This document shows, piece by piece, positions 13,198-20,556 of a stretch of 64,000 nucleotides of DNA. The position numbers and the translations under genes were made by a program. The notes under the pieces are model-generated. The model did no database searches, was not told the origin of the DNA, and saw only the letters and a program-made list of their open reading frames with translations. This DNA comes from Burkholderiales bacterium (lineage in GTDB: Bacteria > Pseudomonadota > Gammaproteobacteria > Burkholderiales > Burkholderiaceae_C), in NCBI GenBank assembly GCA_030604135.1, contig JAUVWL010000005.1, positions 124,001 to 188,000 of the forward strand. Direction: 5' to 3'. How positions within the stretch are numbered: position 1 is the stretch's first letter; each line of letters starts with the position of its first letter.

Positions 13198-14514
13198 TCA
13201 AGCAAAGTAACCGTGCAGGAACCAGGCGGGCGCCTGCTCCAGCCGGGTCTGGAACACCCACAACACACCGGCCTGCGCCGACTGTGCCACCCAGTAATCG
13301 CGCACCACGTTGCGGTGGACGCCAACCGATTCATCGCGGTCCCACCAGCCGCCTTCGATGCGCTGCGGCCCCAGCAGCAGCTGCAGCTCGCCCTGGAACA
13401 GCGGACGGTCGCCGCGCATGGCCAGGCGCAGCGGCTGCGGCAGCAGAAAACCCGGCTGCGGCCCGCTGGCCATCGGCAGCACCTGGCGCGGCAAGGCCTC
13501 GGTGGCCGGCTGCCAGCGGCACTGGGCCTCGGGCCGGTGGTCGTCCAGCAGCACCGGGCGCAGCACCCGCGTCGCGCCCAGGCGCACCGACAGGCGCTCC
13601 AGCACCTGGGTCAGGCCCTCTTCACCGGCAGTGCCCTGTGTGCCATCGGGTGGCAGCAGCGAGGCGCTGGCCGTCACCAGCGGCTGCACCTCGAGCGCCC
13701 GCAGGCACAGCTCGCCCACTGGGGCCTGCAGCGTCACCCGGGCCAGGTGCTCGGCCAGCAGCCGCGCCAGGTGGGTGGTGTCGCGCGTGGGTGTGGCGGT
13801 GCGCACCACCAGCTCACCCCCCTCCCCCGCGGCCCGGGCGCGCAGGGCATCGTGCACCCAGCGCAGGGCGAACGCGGTCACCCCGGCCTGGCGCGCGGCC
13901 AGCCAGCCGCCCAGGGCCAGCAGCAGGCGCTGCGCGCCCACCATCAGGGCCGGGGCCTGCTCCACCCGCGCCATCAGCTCCAGCCGCTGCTCGAAGCGTT
14001 CGGGCAGGCCCACCCAGGTGTGCACCTCGGGTGCCTGGCCATAAAGCTGGTCCAGTGCGTGCAACAGGGCGCGGTCGAAGCGCCGCACCAGGCCACCGCG
14101 CGGCAGGGCCCGGACATCGCCCAGGCTGCGGCAGCCGATGTGCGCCAGCGTCAGGCGGTGCGGTCGCAGCGCGCCCAGCACCTCCAGCGGCAGCGGGTCG
14201 AGCCGGGCCGACAGAGGGCCGCCCAGGCCGTCCTCGATGCCGGCGCGCGCCAGCGCCAGCGCCGCCAGCCCGTTGGGCGCCCAGGCCAGCCGCGCCACGC
14301 CCAGCGCCGGTGCCTCGGCGGCCACGCGCGCACGCAGCGCCGGCCAGCCCCCGAACAGCCGCAGGCTCGCCTCCACCTCCATGAGCACGGCCTCGTCGAG
14401 GACACTGACCCGGGGCGTGAACTGCAACGCCCAGATGGCCAGCGCCTGACGCGCCGACTCAGTGGGAGAGGACGCGTCGTCGGTGACCGGCAGGCACAGG
14501 GCGGACCACCGCAT
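13198..14514 (-). CDS. imuB: ImuB, Y-family polymerase-like protein
   Basis: A 438-residue Y-family polymerase relative that acts as a non-catalytic adaptor between the beta clamp, ImuA and DnaE2. The N-terminus (MRWSALCLPV) lacks the first catalytic aspartate seen in active Y polymerases, although a later LDEAVLMEV segment resembles the second motif. This agrees with ImuB being inactive. The start at 14514 lies inside the 3' end of imuA (56-bp overlap); an in-frame ATG at 14583 would add unconserved residues. Confidence 0.9.
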   Translation of the reverse strand: MRWSALCLPVTDDASSPTESARQALAIWALQFTPRVSVLDEAVLMEVEASLRLFGGWPALRARVAAEAPALGVARLAWAPNGLAALALARAGIEDGLGGPLSARLDPLPLEVLGALRPHRLTLAHIGCRSLGDVRALPRGGLVRRFDRALLHALDQLYGQAPEVHTWVGLPERFEQRLELMARVEQAPALMVGAQRLLLALGGWLAARQAGVTAFALRWVHDALRARAAGEGGELVVRTATPTRDTTHLARLLAEHLARVTLQAPVGELCLRALEVQPLVTASASLLPPDGTQGTAGEEGLTQVLERLSVRLGATRVLRPVLLDDHRPEAQCRWQPATEALPRQVLPMASGPQPGFLLPQPLRLAMRGDRPLFQGELQLLLGPQRIEGGWWDRDESVGVHRNVVRDYWVAQSAQAGVLWVFQTRLEQAPAWFLHGYFA

Positions 14515-15310
14515 CGGTGTTCTCGCTGGGCACAAGGCGGCTGGGCTGCTGCAGCCGCGGGGTGAGCAGGTCGCGCAGGCCACCGGGCACCGACAGCAGG
14601 CTCAGCGGATGCGTCAGCGGGGGGCCCTTGCGTTTGGGCAGTTCGACCCGCAGCGTCCAGTCGGGGCCGGGGCCGACCCGCAGGCGCAGCGGCGCGGCCG
14701 AGGCCTCGTGCAGGGCGGCCTCGGGCCGGCACAGGAAAACCGGCGTGTCGTGGCCCCCGGCCTGCACCTGCAGGCGGCGCACCTGCTCGGCCCGCACCTG
14801 CGACAGCCAGGCCAGCAGCACACCACCGGTGCGTGCGCGCAGCAGCTGCTCGGTGGCCCACAGGCGCTCGGCCGGGGTCTCTGCCTGCACCCAGACCAGG
14901 CGGCGCTCGTCCAGGCCTTCGTGGCGCAAGCCAGCCGGGTGCGGCGGCCGCGGCGGGCCGACCAGCAACACCGGCCGGCCTGCCGCCGTCACCTGCCGCA
15001 GCAGCGGCCCCAGCAGCCGCCACTCATGTGTGCCGGCCTGGGGACTGAGCAGTTCGGTCACCGCCTGACCAGGCCAGCCGCCGCCGGGCAGCACCGCGTC
15101 CAGCGCGGCAAAGCCGCTGGACCAGACCGAAGCGACCGGCTGACCGAGCTGGTCACCCCGCCAGACCGCCGCCGCCACCTGCGCCGGCAGCACCAGGCCC
15201 TCGCCACTCTCTGGCCTTGACGGCAAGGGAGACAGCAGCGGCGACGGCCGGGCATTCTGGCAAGGAGGCAGCAGCGGCACGGCAGCCGCTGCCAGGACGG
15301 AGGCAGACAT
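14459..15310 (-). CDS. imuA: ImuA, RecA/SulA-like mutagenesis protein
   Basis: A 283-residue protein of the ImuA family, distantly RecA-like. VWSSGFAALDAVLPGGGWPGQAVTELL is the characteristic N-terminal block, similar to the Walker region of RecA but without a complete P-loop lysine. ImuA binds ImuB and DnaE2 and is needed for damage-induced mutagenesis. It is the first gene of the cassette; the start at 15310 follows the SOS operator by about 35 bp. No lexA copy belongs to the cassette here, unlike the lexA-imuA-imuB-dnaE2 arrangement of some bacteria. Confidence 0.88.
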   Translation of the reverse strand: MSASVLAAAAVPLLPPCQNARPSPLLSPLPSRPESGEGLVLPAQVAAAVWRGDQLGQPVASVWSSGFAALDAVLPGGGWPGQAVTELLSPQAGTHEWRLLGPLLRQVTAAGRPVLLVGPPRPPHPAGLRHEGLDERRLVWVQAETPAERLWATEQLLRARTGGVLLAWLSQVRAEQVRRLQVQAGGHDTPVFLCRPEAALHEASAAPLRLRVGPGPDWTLRVELPKRKGPPLTHPLSLLSVPGGLRDLLTPRLQQPSRLVPSENTDAVVRPVPAGHRRRVLSH

Positions 15311-15345
15311 GGTGGGGGCAAGGAACGCAAGGCAAAAGGGCCAAA

Positions 15346-15365
15346 TACTGTTTTTATGTACAGTA
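15346..15365 (-). promoter_or_regulatory. LexA (SOS) box upstream of imuA
   Basis: TACTGT-N8-ACAGTA, with an AT-rich centre, contains the exact CTGT-N8-ACAG core of the gamma/betaproteobacterial LexA operator. It sits about 36 bp before the imuA start, so the whole imuA-imuB-dnaE2 operon should be induced by DNA damage. Confidence 0.92.
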
Positions 15366-15392
15366 TCTGAAAGCCTTGTTTTTGTCCAGCGC

Positions 15393-15428
15393 CCAGCAAA
15401 CCCGGGCCCAGGACTGGGTCTTTGCTGG
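15393..15428. other. Hairpin between torD and imuA
   Basis: CCAGCAAA and TTTGCTGG form an 8-bp stem around a 20-base centre that itself contains CCCAG/CTGGG complementarity. It lies between the torD stop and the imuA promoter and may end the upstream operon, but there is no T-run, so this would not be a classical intrinsic terminator. Confidence 0.3.
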
Positions 15429-15495
15429 CCCGCCCCGCAAACGGGGAGCGTTTCTCCGGAACCCGTGCGCACCCTTTTTCCAGGGCGCGTACGGG

Positions 15496-16110
15496 TCACA
15501 TCATGTCAAAACCCTGCGCCTCGACGCTGACGAAAGCCGCCGTGAAGGCGGCCAGGGCCGCGTAGAAGCGGGCTCTGGGATGTCCCGCAATGGTTTCACA
15601 CATGCGGGTGGCCCAAGGCTGCACATGGGCACCGAAAAACTTCTGCTGCTGGGTCAGGTTGGCCACCTCGACATCGTCGCCGGCAATGAGGTAGCGCATC
15701 ACCTCACACAGGTAGGCGATGTGGTCTTCGGTCTCGGGCATGGTCTCGTCGCGCGCCAGACCAAGGGCCGCCAGGTCGCTGCGCAGGTGCGCCAGCGGCT
15801 TCTCGTTGAGGAAGCCACTGAGGTAGTGGGAGCCGAACAGGAAGATCTCGGGCTTGCCGACGCCACCGAACAGGGTGTCGTATTCATCGGCCACCTGCCG
15901 GTCGCTGAGTTCGCGGGCAGCAGCCACGAACTGACGCCAGGGCTCCTCAAGAAAGCCGCCCGCGGCCGGGGCTTCGGTCACGGCCACGCGCAGCTGGGCC
16001 AGGAGATCGGGGCCAGGCGGCGCGTAGTACAGTGCGGCCAGAAGCCCGTACACCTCGGCACGTGCGGTTTCTTCGTCCAGGGCGGAGGACACGGGGATGC
16101 GATCGGTCAT
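15496..16110 (-). CDS. TorD/DmsD-family molecular chaperone
   Basis: A 204-residue all-helical chaperone of the TorD family, which binds twin-arginine signal peptides and helps insert the molybdenum cofactor into apo-oxidoreductases. Family segments are YGLLAALYYAPP, DEYDTLFGGVGKPEIFLFGSHYLSGFLNEKPLAHLR and ETEDHIAYLCEVMRYLI. It starts 5 bp after the ferredoxin stop. In this gene set the client is normally a formate dehydrogenase, but none is encoded beside it in this window. Confidence 0.87.
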   Translation of the reverse strand: MTDRIPVSSALDEETARAEVYGLLAALYYAPPGPDLLAQLRVAVTEAPAAGGFLEEPWRQFVAAARELSDRQVADEYDTLFGGVGKPEIFLFGSHYLSGFLNEKPLAHLRSDLAALGLARDETMPETEDHIAYLCEVMRYLIAGDDVEVANLTQQQKFFGAHVQPWATRMCETIAGHPRARFYAALAAFTAAFVSVEAQGFDMM

Positions 16111-16115
16111 GGGCT

Positions 16116-18308
16116 TCAAAGGTCGGTGATGCGGGTCTCGCCCGGGTTGGTGTAGATGTCCACCACGCGGCAATCGCCGCACATTTTCAGGCGCTCCAGG
16201 GCATCACCCTGGAACATGGCGTGTCCGCCGAGTTTGGCCAGCATGACCTCGATGCCCTTGAGGGTACCGAAGGGCTTGCCACAGCGCACACACTGGTAGG
16301 GTTGTGCCTCGTTGAGCACACGGGCCTGGCGGCGCTGCTCGGACAGCCACAGACGCGGCTCCAGCTTGATGGCTTGCTCGGGGCAGGTGCTGGCACACAG
16401 GCCACACTGCACGCAGTTCTTCTCGATGAAGCGCAGCTGGGGTCGCTCGGTGTTGTCCTGCAAGGCACCGGCCGGGCAGGCACTGACACAGCTCAGACAC
16501 AGCGTGCAAGCATCGGCGTTGACGGCAATCGTGCCCAGGGGCGAGGCCGCCGGCAAGGCGATGGTCGCATCGGCAGCCCGTGGCGTGGCAGCCTGGGTGG
16601 CGCTGTCCTGGATGAGGTGATCCAGCGCCAGCTCCAGGGTGGCCCGCTTTTCGGCCTGCACCGCGAAGCTGGCCCGGCGCTTCACGGCCTGGGCCGGGGC
16701 TTCGCCCAGTTCCGCGTCGAGCGTGGCCAGGTCGCGCGCATCGCGCACCTCGATCAGCTTGAAATGGCGTCCGGCGTAACCCAGCCCCTGCAGCAAGGCC
16801 TCGGCCACCGCCATCTGCTCACGCAGGGCGTCGTGGTACTGCGGAGCCTCCTCCTCGGTCATCAGCACCCAGACCTGCGAGGCGCCATAGGCAAAGGCGG
16901 TGAGCCAGAGGTCCAGCCCGACCGAGGCGGTGTGCCACAGAGGCAGTGGAATGACACGCGCCGGCAGGCCACGCACGCTCTTGTCGAGCATGGCCATGCG
17001 CCCGAGGTCCTCGACCAGACGGCTGCCGGCCTGCTGGCTGTGCAGCAGCAGGGCGGCGTCGCGCCCGCCGGCCTTCTGGTAGGTCGCCAGCAGGGTGCGC
17101 AGACGCACGCCCTGATCGCCCGTGCGAGGGTAGGCATAGCCCAGGGCGCCGGTCGGACAGACGGTGGTGCAGGTGCCACAGCCCACGCACAGGTTGGGGT
17201 TGACGACGATCTGGTTGCGCTCGGGACTGTTCGCCCCCACGCTGCGCTGCCCCCCGGGGGGGCGCTGGCCACCTTGGGGCGGCCCGGCGGTGGCCATGCC
17301 ACTGCTGATGGCCGAGGCCGAGCAGACCTGGATACAGGCGTCGCAGCCCACCTTCTCGTTGCGGCCGTGCGCGCAGAGCTTCTGTTTGTAAGAGAAGAAC
17401 TTCGGTTTCTCGAACTCGCCGACCAGGTCGCGCAGCTGGGTGACCGCGCGCACACGGGCCAGCGGTTCGGCCGAGGGCGACAGGTGGACATACCCCTGGG
17501 GCAAGGCATGCTGGGTGAAGCCCGGTGTGCTGCGCAGGTCCAGCACCAGGTCGAAACGCTCGCTGACCGCCTCGGCCTCGCGCTGGAAGTTGATGGCGCC
17601 CACGGCCTCGCAGGCCTTGACGCAGTCGCGATGCGTCCGGCACAGCGACAGATCGATCTGGTAATCCAGTCCGATGGCCCCTTCAGGGCAGGCCGCCACA
17701 CAGGCGTTGCAACGGGTGCACAGGTTCAGGTCGATCGGGTTGGCGTTCGACCAGCTCAGGTCGAAGGCACCCAGCCAGCCGGTCAGCGATTGCAGCTGCC
17801 CGCTCAGCACCGGGTACACACGCGCCTGCATGCCCGAGCCGCCGGTGGCAAAGATGCTGACATCCAGCACGTCAGTCACCAGTGCGGCATGCTGCTCGGC
17901 CTGCTCCAGCGGACCGATGATCAGCAGGCGGCCGCCGCTGCGGTAGGTGACGGTGGGCACCGGTTCCGGATCGGGCAGGCGGGCCAGCGCCAGCAGCGCC
18001 GCCATCTTGGGGGTGGCCTGCGGCGCTTCGCGCGACCAGCCGGCGGTTTCGCGGATGTTGACGAAACGGATCGGGCGCACGTCGGCCGGCACGGCCCCTT
18101 CGGTCTGGTCGGCCAGCTCGGTGAACAGGCGGCTTTCCTGGGTGCAGGCCACCACCAGTTCGTCGCGGCTGCGGCAGGCGCGCTGGAACGCCGGCGCGTC
18201 GCGCCTGCACAGGGTGGTGTGCAGGGTCAGGTCTTCATCCAGTGCGTCCCCCAGGGCCTTGGGGTTCAGGGGCATCGTCTGGTTGCAGTTGCAGATCAGC
18301 GTGGTCAT
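16116..18308 (-). CDS. Multi-cluster 4Fe-4S ferredoxin-type protein
   Basis: A 730-residue cytoplasmic protein with many cysteine clusters: CTRCNACVAACP (residues 197-208), CRTHRDCVKAC (223-233), CAHGRNEKVGCDACIQVC (312-329), CVGCGTCTTVCP (374-385), CTLCLSCVSACP (601-612), CVQCGLCASTCP (632-643), plus a CVRC...CGDC pair near the C-terminus (673-713). This points to several 4Fe-4S centres and an electron-transfer role. Homologues accompany DUF3305, DUF3306 and TorD genes next to formate dehydrogenases. Residues 342-361, rich in G, P, Q and R, look like translated repeat DNA. The start overlaps DUF3306 by 74 bp; MTTLICNCNQTMPL is the conserved N-terminus. Confidence 0.85.
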   Translation of the reverse strand: MTTLICNCNQTMPLNPKALGDALDEDLTLHTTLCRRDAPAFQRACRSRDELVVACTQESRLFTELADQTEGAVPADVRPIRFVNIRETAGWSREAPQATPKMAALLALARLPDPEPVPTVTYRSGGRLLIIGPLEQAEQHAALVTDVLDVSIFATGGSGMQARVYPVLSGQLQSLTGWLGAFDLSWSNANPIDLNLCTRCNACVAACPEGAIGLDYQIDLSLCRTHRDCVKACEAVGAINFQREAEAVSERFDLVLDLRSTPGFTQHALPQGYVHLSPSAEPLARVRAVTQLRDLVGEFEKPKFFSYKQKLCAHGRNEKVGCDACIQVCSASAISSGMATAGPPQGGQRPPGGQRSVGANSPERNQIVVNPNLCVGCGTCTTVCPTGALGYAYPRTGDQGVRLRTLLATYQKAGGRDAALLLHSQQAGSRLVEDLGRMAMLDKSVRGLPARVIPLPLWHTASVGLDLWLTAFAYGASQVWVLMTEEEAPQYHDALREQMAVAEALLQGLGYAGRHFKLIEVRDARDLATLDAELGEAPAQAVKRRASFAVQAEKRATLELALDHLIQDSATQAATPRAADATIALPAASPLGTIAVNADACTLCLSCVSACPAGALQDNTERPQLRFIEKNCVQCGLCASTCPEQAIKLEPRLWLSEQRRQARVLNEAQPYQCVRCGKPFGTLKGIEVMLAKLGGHAMFQGDALERLKMCGDCRVVDIYTNPGETRITDL
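17226..17295. repeat. GC-rich repeat element inside ferredoxin gene
   Basis: A stretch containing CCCCCCGGGGGGG followed by CGCTGGCCACCTTGGGGCGG. It resembles a short GC-rich element that I recall being dispersed between genes in Comamonadaceae. Here it is in frame within the coding region, between two cysteine clusters, and encodes a Gly/Pro/Gln/Arg-rich linker. Family membership rests on recall and needs a genome-wide search. Confidence 0.5.
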
Positions 18309-18894
18309 CGTGGGAGGTCTCTTCGGGTCGTGCCGGCTGGACCGGCAGGTCCGTCGGCGGTTTCTGTTGTTCTTCGGCCGCTGCGGCGGTCGCGGCCTGG
18401 GTCTGCACGGGTGGGGGCGCAGGCACGTCGGTCTGCGCCGCGTTCGGGTCGTCCACCAGTTTCAGGAACTGGGCACCCACCATCTTGGCCATCTGGGTGG
18501 CCGACAGCGGGCTGGGTTTGCTGTAGTCGTCGATGTAAATGTCCAGCCCGTCCATCACGTTGAAGTGAGGGTCTGCAAACAGCTTCTTGACAGCCGCGTT
18601 GCGCACCTCGCTGGGCACATGCCGCGCCACGAATGGACTGAAGTCGGATTCGGTGGTCAGGCGCGCAACGTCTTCGAGCGTGGGTGGCGGAGGCAGGGTA
18701 TCGGCCTGGCTGGGCGGATCACTCTGAATGGTGTCTGTCGGCCCCGCCTGGGCAGAAGACGCGGGCACGCCCGGAATCGGGTCGGGCAGCCTTGGCTCGG
18801 ATGCGACGGCAGGTGTGGGCTCCCCGGGTTTCAGGCCTTCCCGGACCTGAACCTTGCGACGCGACCAGCGCGAGAAGAAGCCGTCTTCGCTCAT
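18235..18894 (-). CDS. DUF3306 domain-containing protein
   Basis: A 219-residue protein. The N-terminal MSEDGFFSRWSRRK is the hallmark of DUF3306; a Pro-rich low-complexity part follows, then the conserved core LTTESDFSPFVARHVPSEVRNAAVKKLFADPHFNVMDGLDIYIDDYS, and an acidic/Pro/Gln-rich tail. The function is unknown; the family occurs almost only in formate-dehydrogenase maturation clusters. Its start overlaps the stop of the C26 gene by 4 bases (ATGA), and its end overlaps the ferredoxin start, so the genes look translationally coupled. Confidence 0.85.
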   Translation of the reverse strand: MSEDGFFSRWSRRKVQVREGLKPGEPTPAVASEPRLPDPIPGVPASSAQAGPTDTIQSDPPSQADTLPPPPTLEDVARLTTESDFSPFVARHVPSEVRNAAVKKLFADPHFNVMDGLDIYIDDYSKPSPLSATQMAKMVGAQFLKLVDDPNAAQTDVPAPPPVQTQAATAAAAEEQQKPPTDLPVQPARPEETSHDDHADLQLQPDDAPEPQGPGGRTG

Positions 18895-19718
18895 GACCTG
18901 ACCCAATCGCGCTTGACCGTGCGGTGGCGTGAGGCGCGATCGTGTGCGGCGTCCAGAAAAGCCTGCATCATGGGCCCGCTGTCCAGCAGCCCCTGGGTCT
19001 CTTCGTCGGGCGACAGGTGGAACTCCGGGTGCCATTGCAAGCCCAGGACAAAGGCGAAATCGCGGTGCCGGATGGCTTCGATGATGCCATCGGACGGGCA
19101 GACCGCCTCGACCACCAGGCCCTCGCCCAGCCGGTCCACACACTGGTGGTGGATGCTGGTGACGCGGTGCAGGTCCTGCGGCGTGTCCCCATAGCAGCGC
19201 GCCAGGGTCGAGCCCGGTTCGAAACGGACCTCGTGCATCAGCCGGTCGTAGCGCTGGGTGTCCTGGTGGATGATGGCCCCGCGCCACATGGACGGGATAT
19301 CCTGCACCAGCGTGCCGCCAAAGTACACATTGATGAGTTGGGCGCCACGGCATACCCCGAGCACTGGCTTGCCAGCCTCGATGAAGGCATTGAGCAGATC
19401 CAGTTCATAACGGTCTCGGATGGCGTCGCCCGTCCAGGCCGGGTCCTTCAGAGTGTCGCCATAGGTTTCCGGGCAGATGTCGATGCCACCCTGCAGGACC
19501 AGCCCATCGAGCAGGTGGGCCAGCTCGCCCACCGGCACCCGATTGGCGGCCAGGTGGCTCGATTCGTCCAGAAACGGCACCATCAGGGGCATGGCCCGGT
19601 GCGCCATGATCCAGTGGGCCATGCTGCTCTCCAGGAATTGCAGGCGTTTCTGGGGCAGCCCCAGGCCCACGGGCGGGTCGTGCAACAGGCGGGCGCTGAT
19701 TCCGATACGAAGAGGCAT
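18891..19718 (-). CDS. Class I glutamine amidotransferase-like hydrolase, peptidase C26 (PuuD type)
   Basis: A 275-residue member of the gamma-glutamyl hydrolase family. The nucleophile is in GKPVLGVCRGAQLINV (Cys) and the His/Glu pair in LGLQWHPEF; GGIDICPETYGD is a family motif. Relatives hydrolyse gamma-glutamyl-GABA or other gamma-glutamyl amides. It sits between DUF3305 and DUF3306, 40 bp after the former and overlapping the latter by 4 bp, which is an unexpected place for such an enzyme. Its substrate and any link to formate metabolism are unknown. Confidence 0.85.
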   Translation of the reverse strand: MPLRIGISARLLHDPPVGLGLPQKRLQFLESSMAHWIMAHRAMPLMVPFLDESSHLAANRVPVGELAHLLDGLVLQGGIDICPETYGDTLKDPAWTGDAIRDRYELDLLNAFIEAGKPVLGVCRGAQLINVYFGGTLVQDIPSMWRGAIIHQDTQRYDRLMHEVRFEPGSTLARCYGDTPQDLHRVTSIHHQCVDRLGEGLVVEAVCPSDGIIEAIRHRDFAFVLGLQWHPEFHLSPDEETQGLLDSGPMMQAFLDAAHDRASRHRTVKRDWVRS

Positions 19719-19758
19719 GGGTCAATTTTCTGTCTGTGGCGGGTGGCCAGCGCCTGGC

Positions 19759-20388
19759 TCAATGACGCGGCCCCTGCTTGTCGGTGGACACGCGGGCAGG
19801 CTGACCAAATCGGTCGGTCAGCGGCTGGAAGCTCTGGGGCCGTTTTCGCCGTTTGGGCTCGGCCTGGTAATGGGTGTCGACAAAAGCGCGCAGCCAATCG
19901 ACCACGGCGGGGGCCGCAGCAACCTGATCGACCTTCTCCTGTGCGTCCAGCCAGCGACCAGCGTCGTGGTAGCTCAATGTGACGATCTGCGGAACCGCAA
20001 AGGGTTCCCCCTCGATACGGTGTTCGTCGTCGGGCCGCCAGAACACCCAGAAGCAAGGCGACGGGCTGGTGAGATTGAGGTAGTGGCCCTCGGCGTCGTC
20101 GCGGAACAGCTCCACACGGTGACCCCGGTGCAGCCAGAAACGGCCGGCCGGCAGTGGCGCTCCGTCGTCAGGTGGCAAGGGCTGCACCTCTTCGGGCTCA
20201 AGCGGCTGTGCCGCAGGGTCACCCGGCTGGATAAGGCGGGGCTCGCCCTCGGGGACAACGTCACAGACCACCCAGCGCCAGGCTTGCCAGCGTGCCATGG
20301 GGCCGGTCACAGGCTCCAGGCGCATGACCACCGAGACGTCCAGGGTCGGACGGCCAGGGGCAGGGGCCATGGGGTGTTCGTGGTTCAT
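19759..20388 (-). CDS. DUF3305 domain-containing protein
   Basis: A protein of about 209 residues. Conserved features are LDVSVVMRLEPVTGPMARWQAWRW near the N-terminus, FWLHRGHRVELFRDDAEGHYLNLTSPSPCFWVFWR in the middle and VPQIVTLSYHDAGRWLDAQEKVDQV, matching DUF3305, a family of unknown function found with formate-dehydrogenase genes. It is the first gene of the accessory operon. Start codons at 20388, 20394 and 20409 are all possible; no clear Shine-Dalgarno sequence separates them. Confidence 0.8.
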   Translation of the reverse strand: MNHEHPMAPAPGRPTLDVSVVMRLEPVTGPMARWQAWRWVVCDVVPEGEPRLIQPGDPAAQPLEPEEVQPLPPDDGAPLPAGRFWLHRGHRVELFRDDAEGHYLNLTSPSPCFWVFWRPDDEHRIEGEPFAVPQIVTLSYHDAGRWLDAQEKVDQVAAAPAVVDWLRAFVDTHYQAEPKRRKRPQSFQPLTDRFGQPARVSTDKQGPRH

Positions 20389-20556
20389 AGACATAGAACT
20401 GTACGCCATGTGTCCATGGCCCCACGGCAAGTCTGTTTCGGGGCCCGGCGACAGACGGGGCCTTTTGAAGGATGGGTGTCACCGTGAATTTCTCACACCC
20501 GGGCTCGGTCGGTATACCCTTGAGGATGGTTTTTCACGCGCCTGCCCGCTCTCTTC

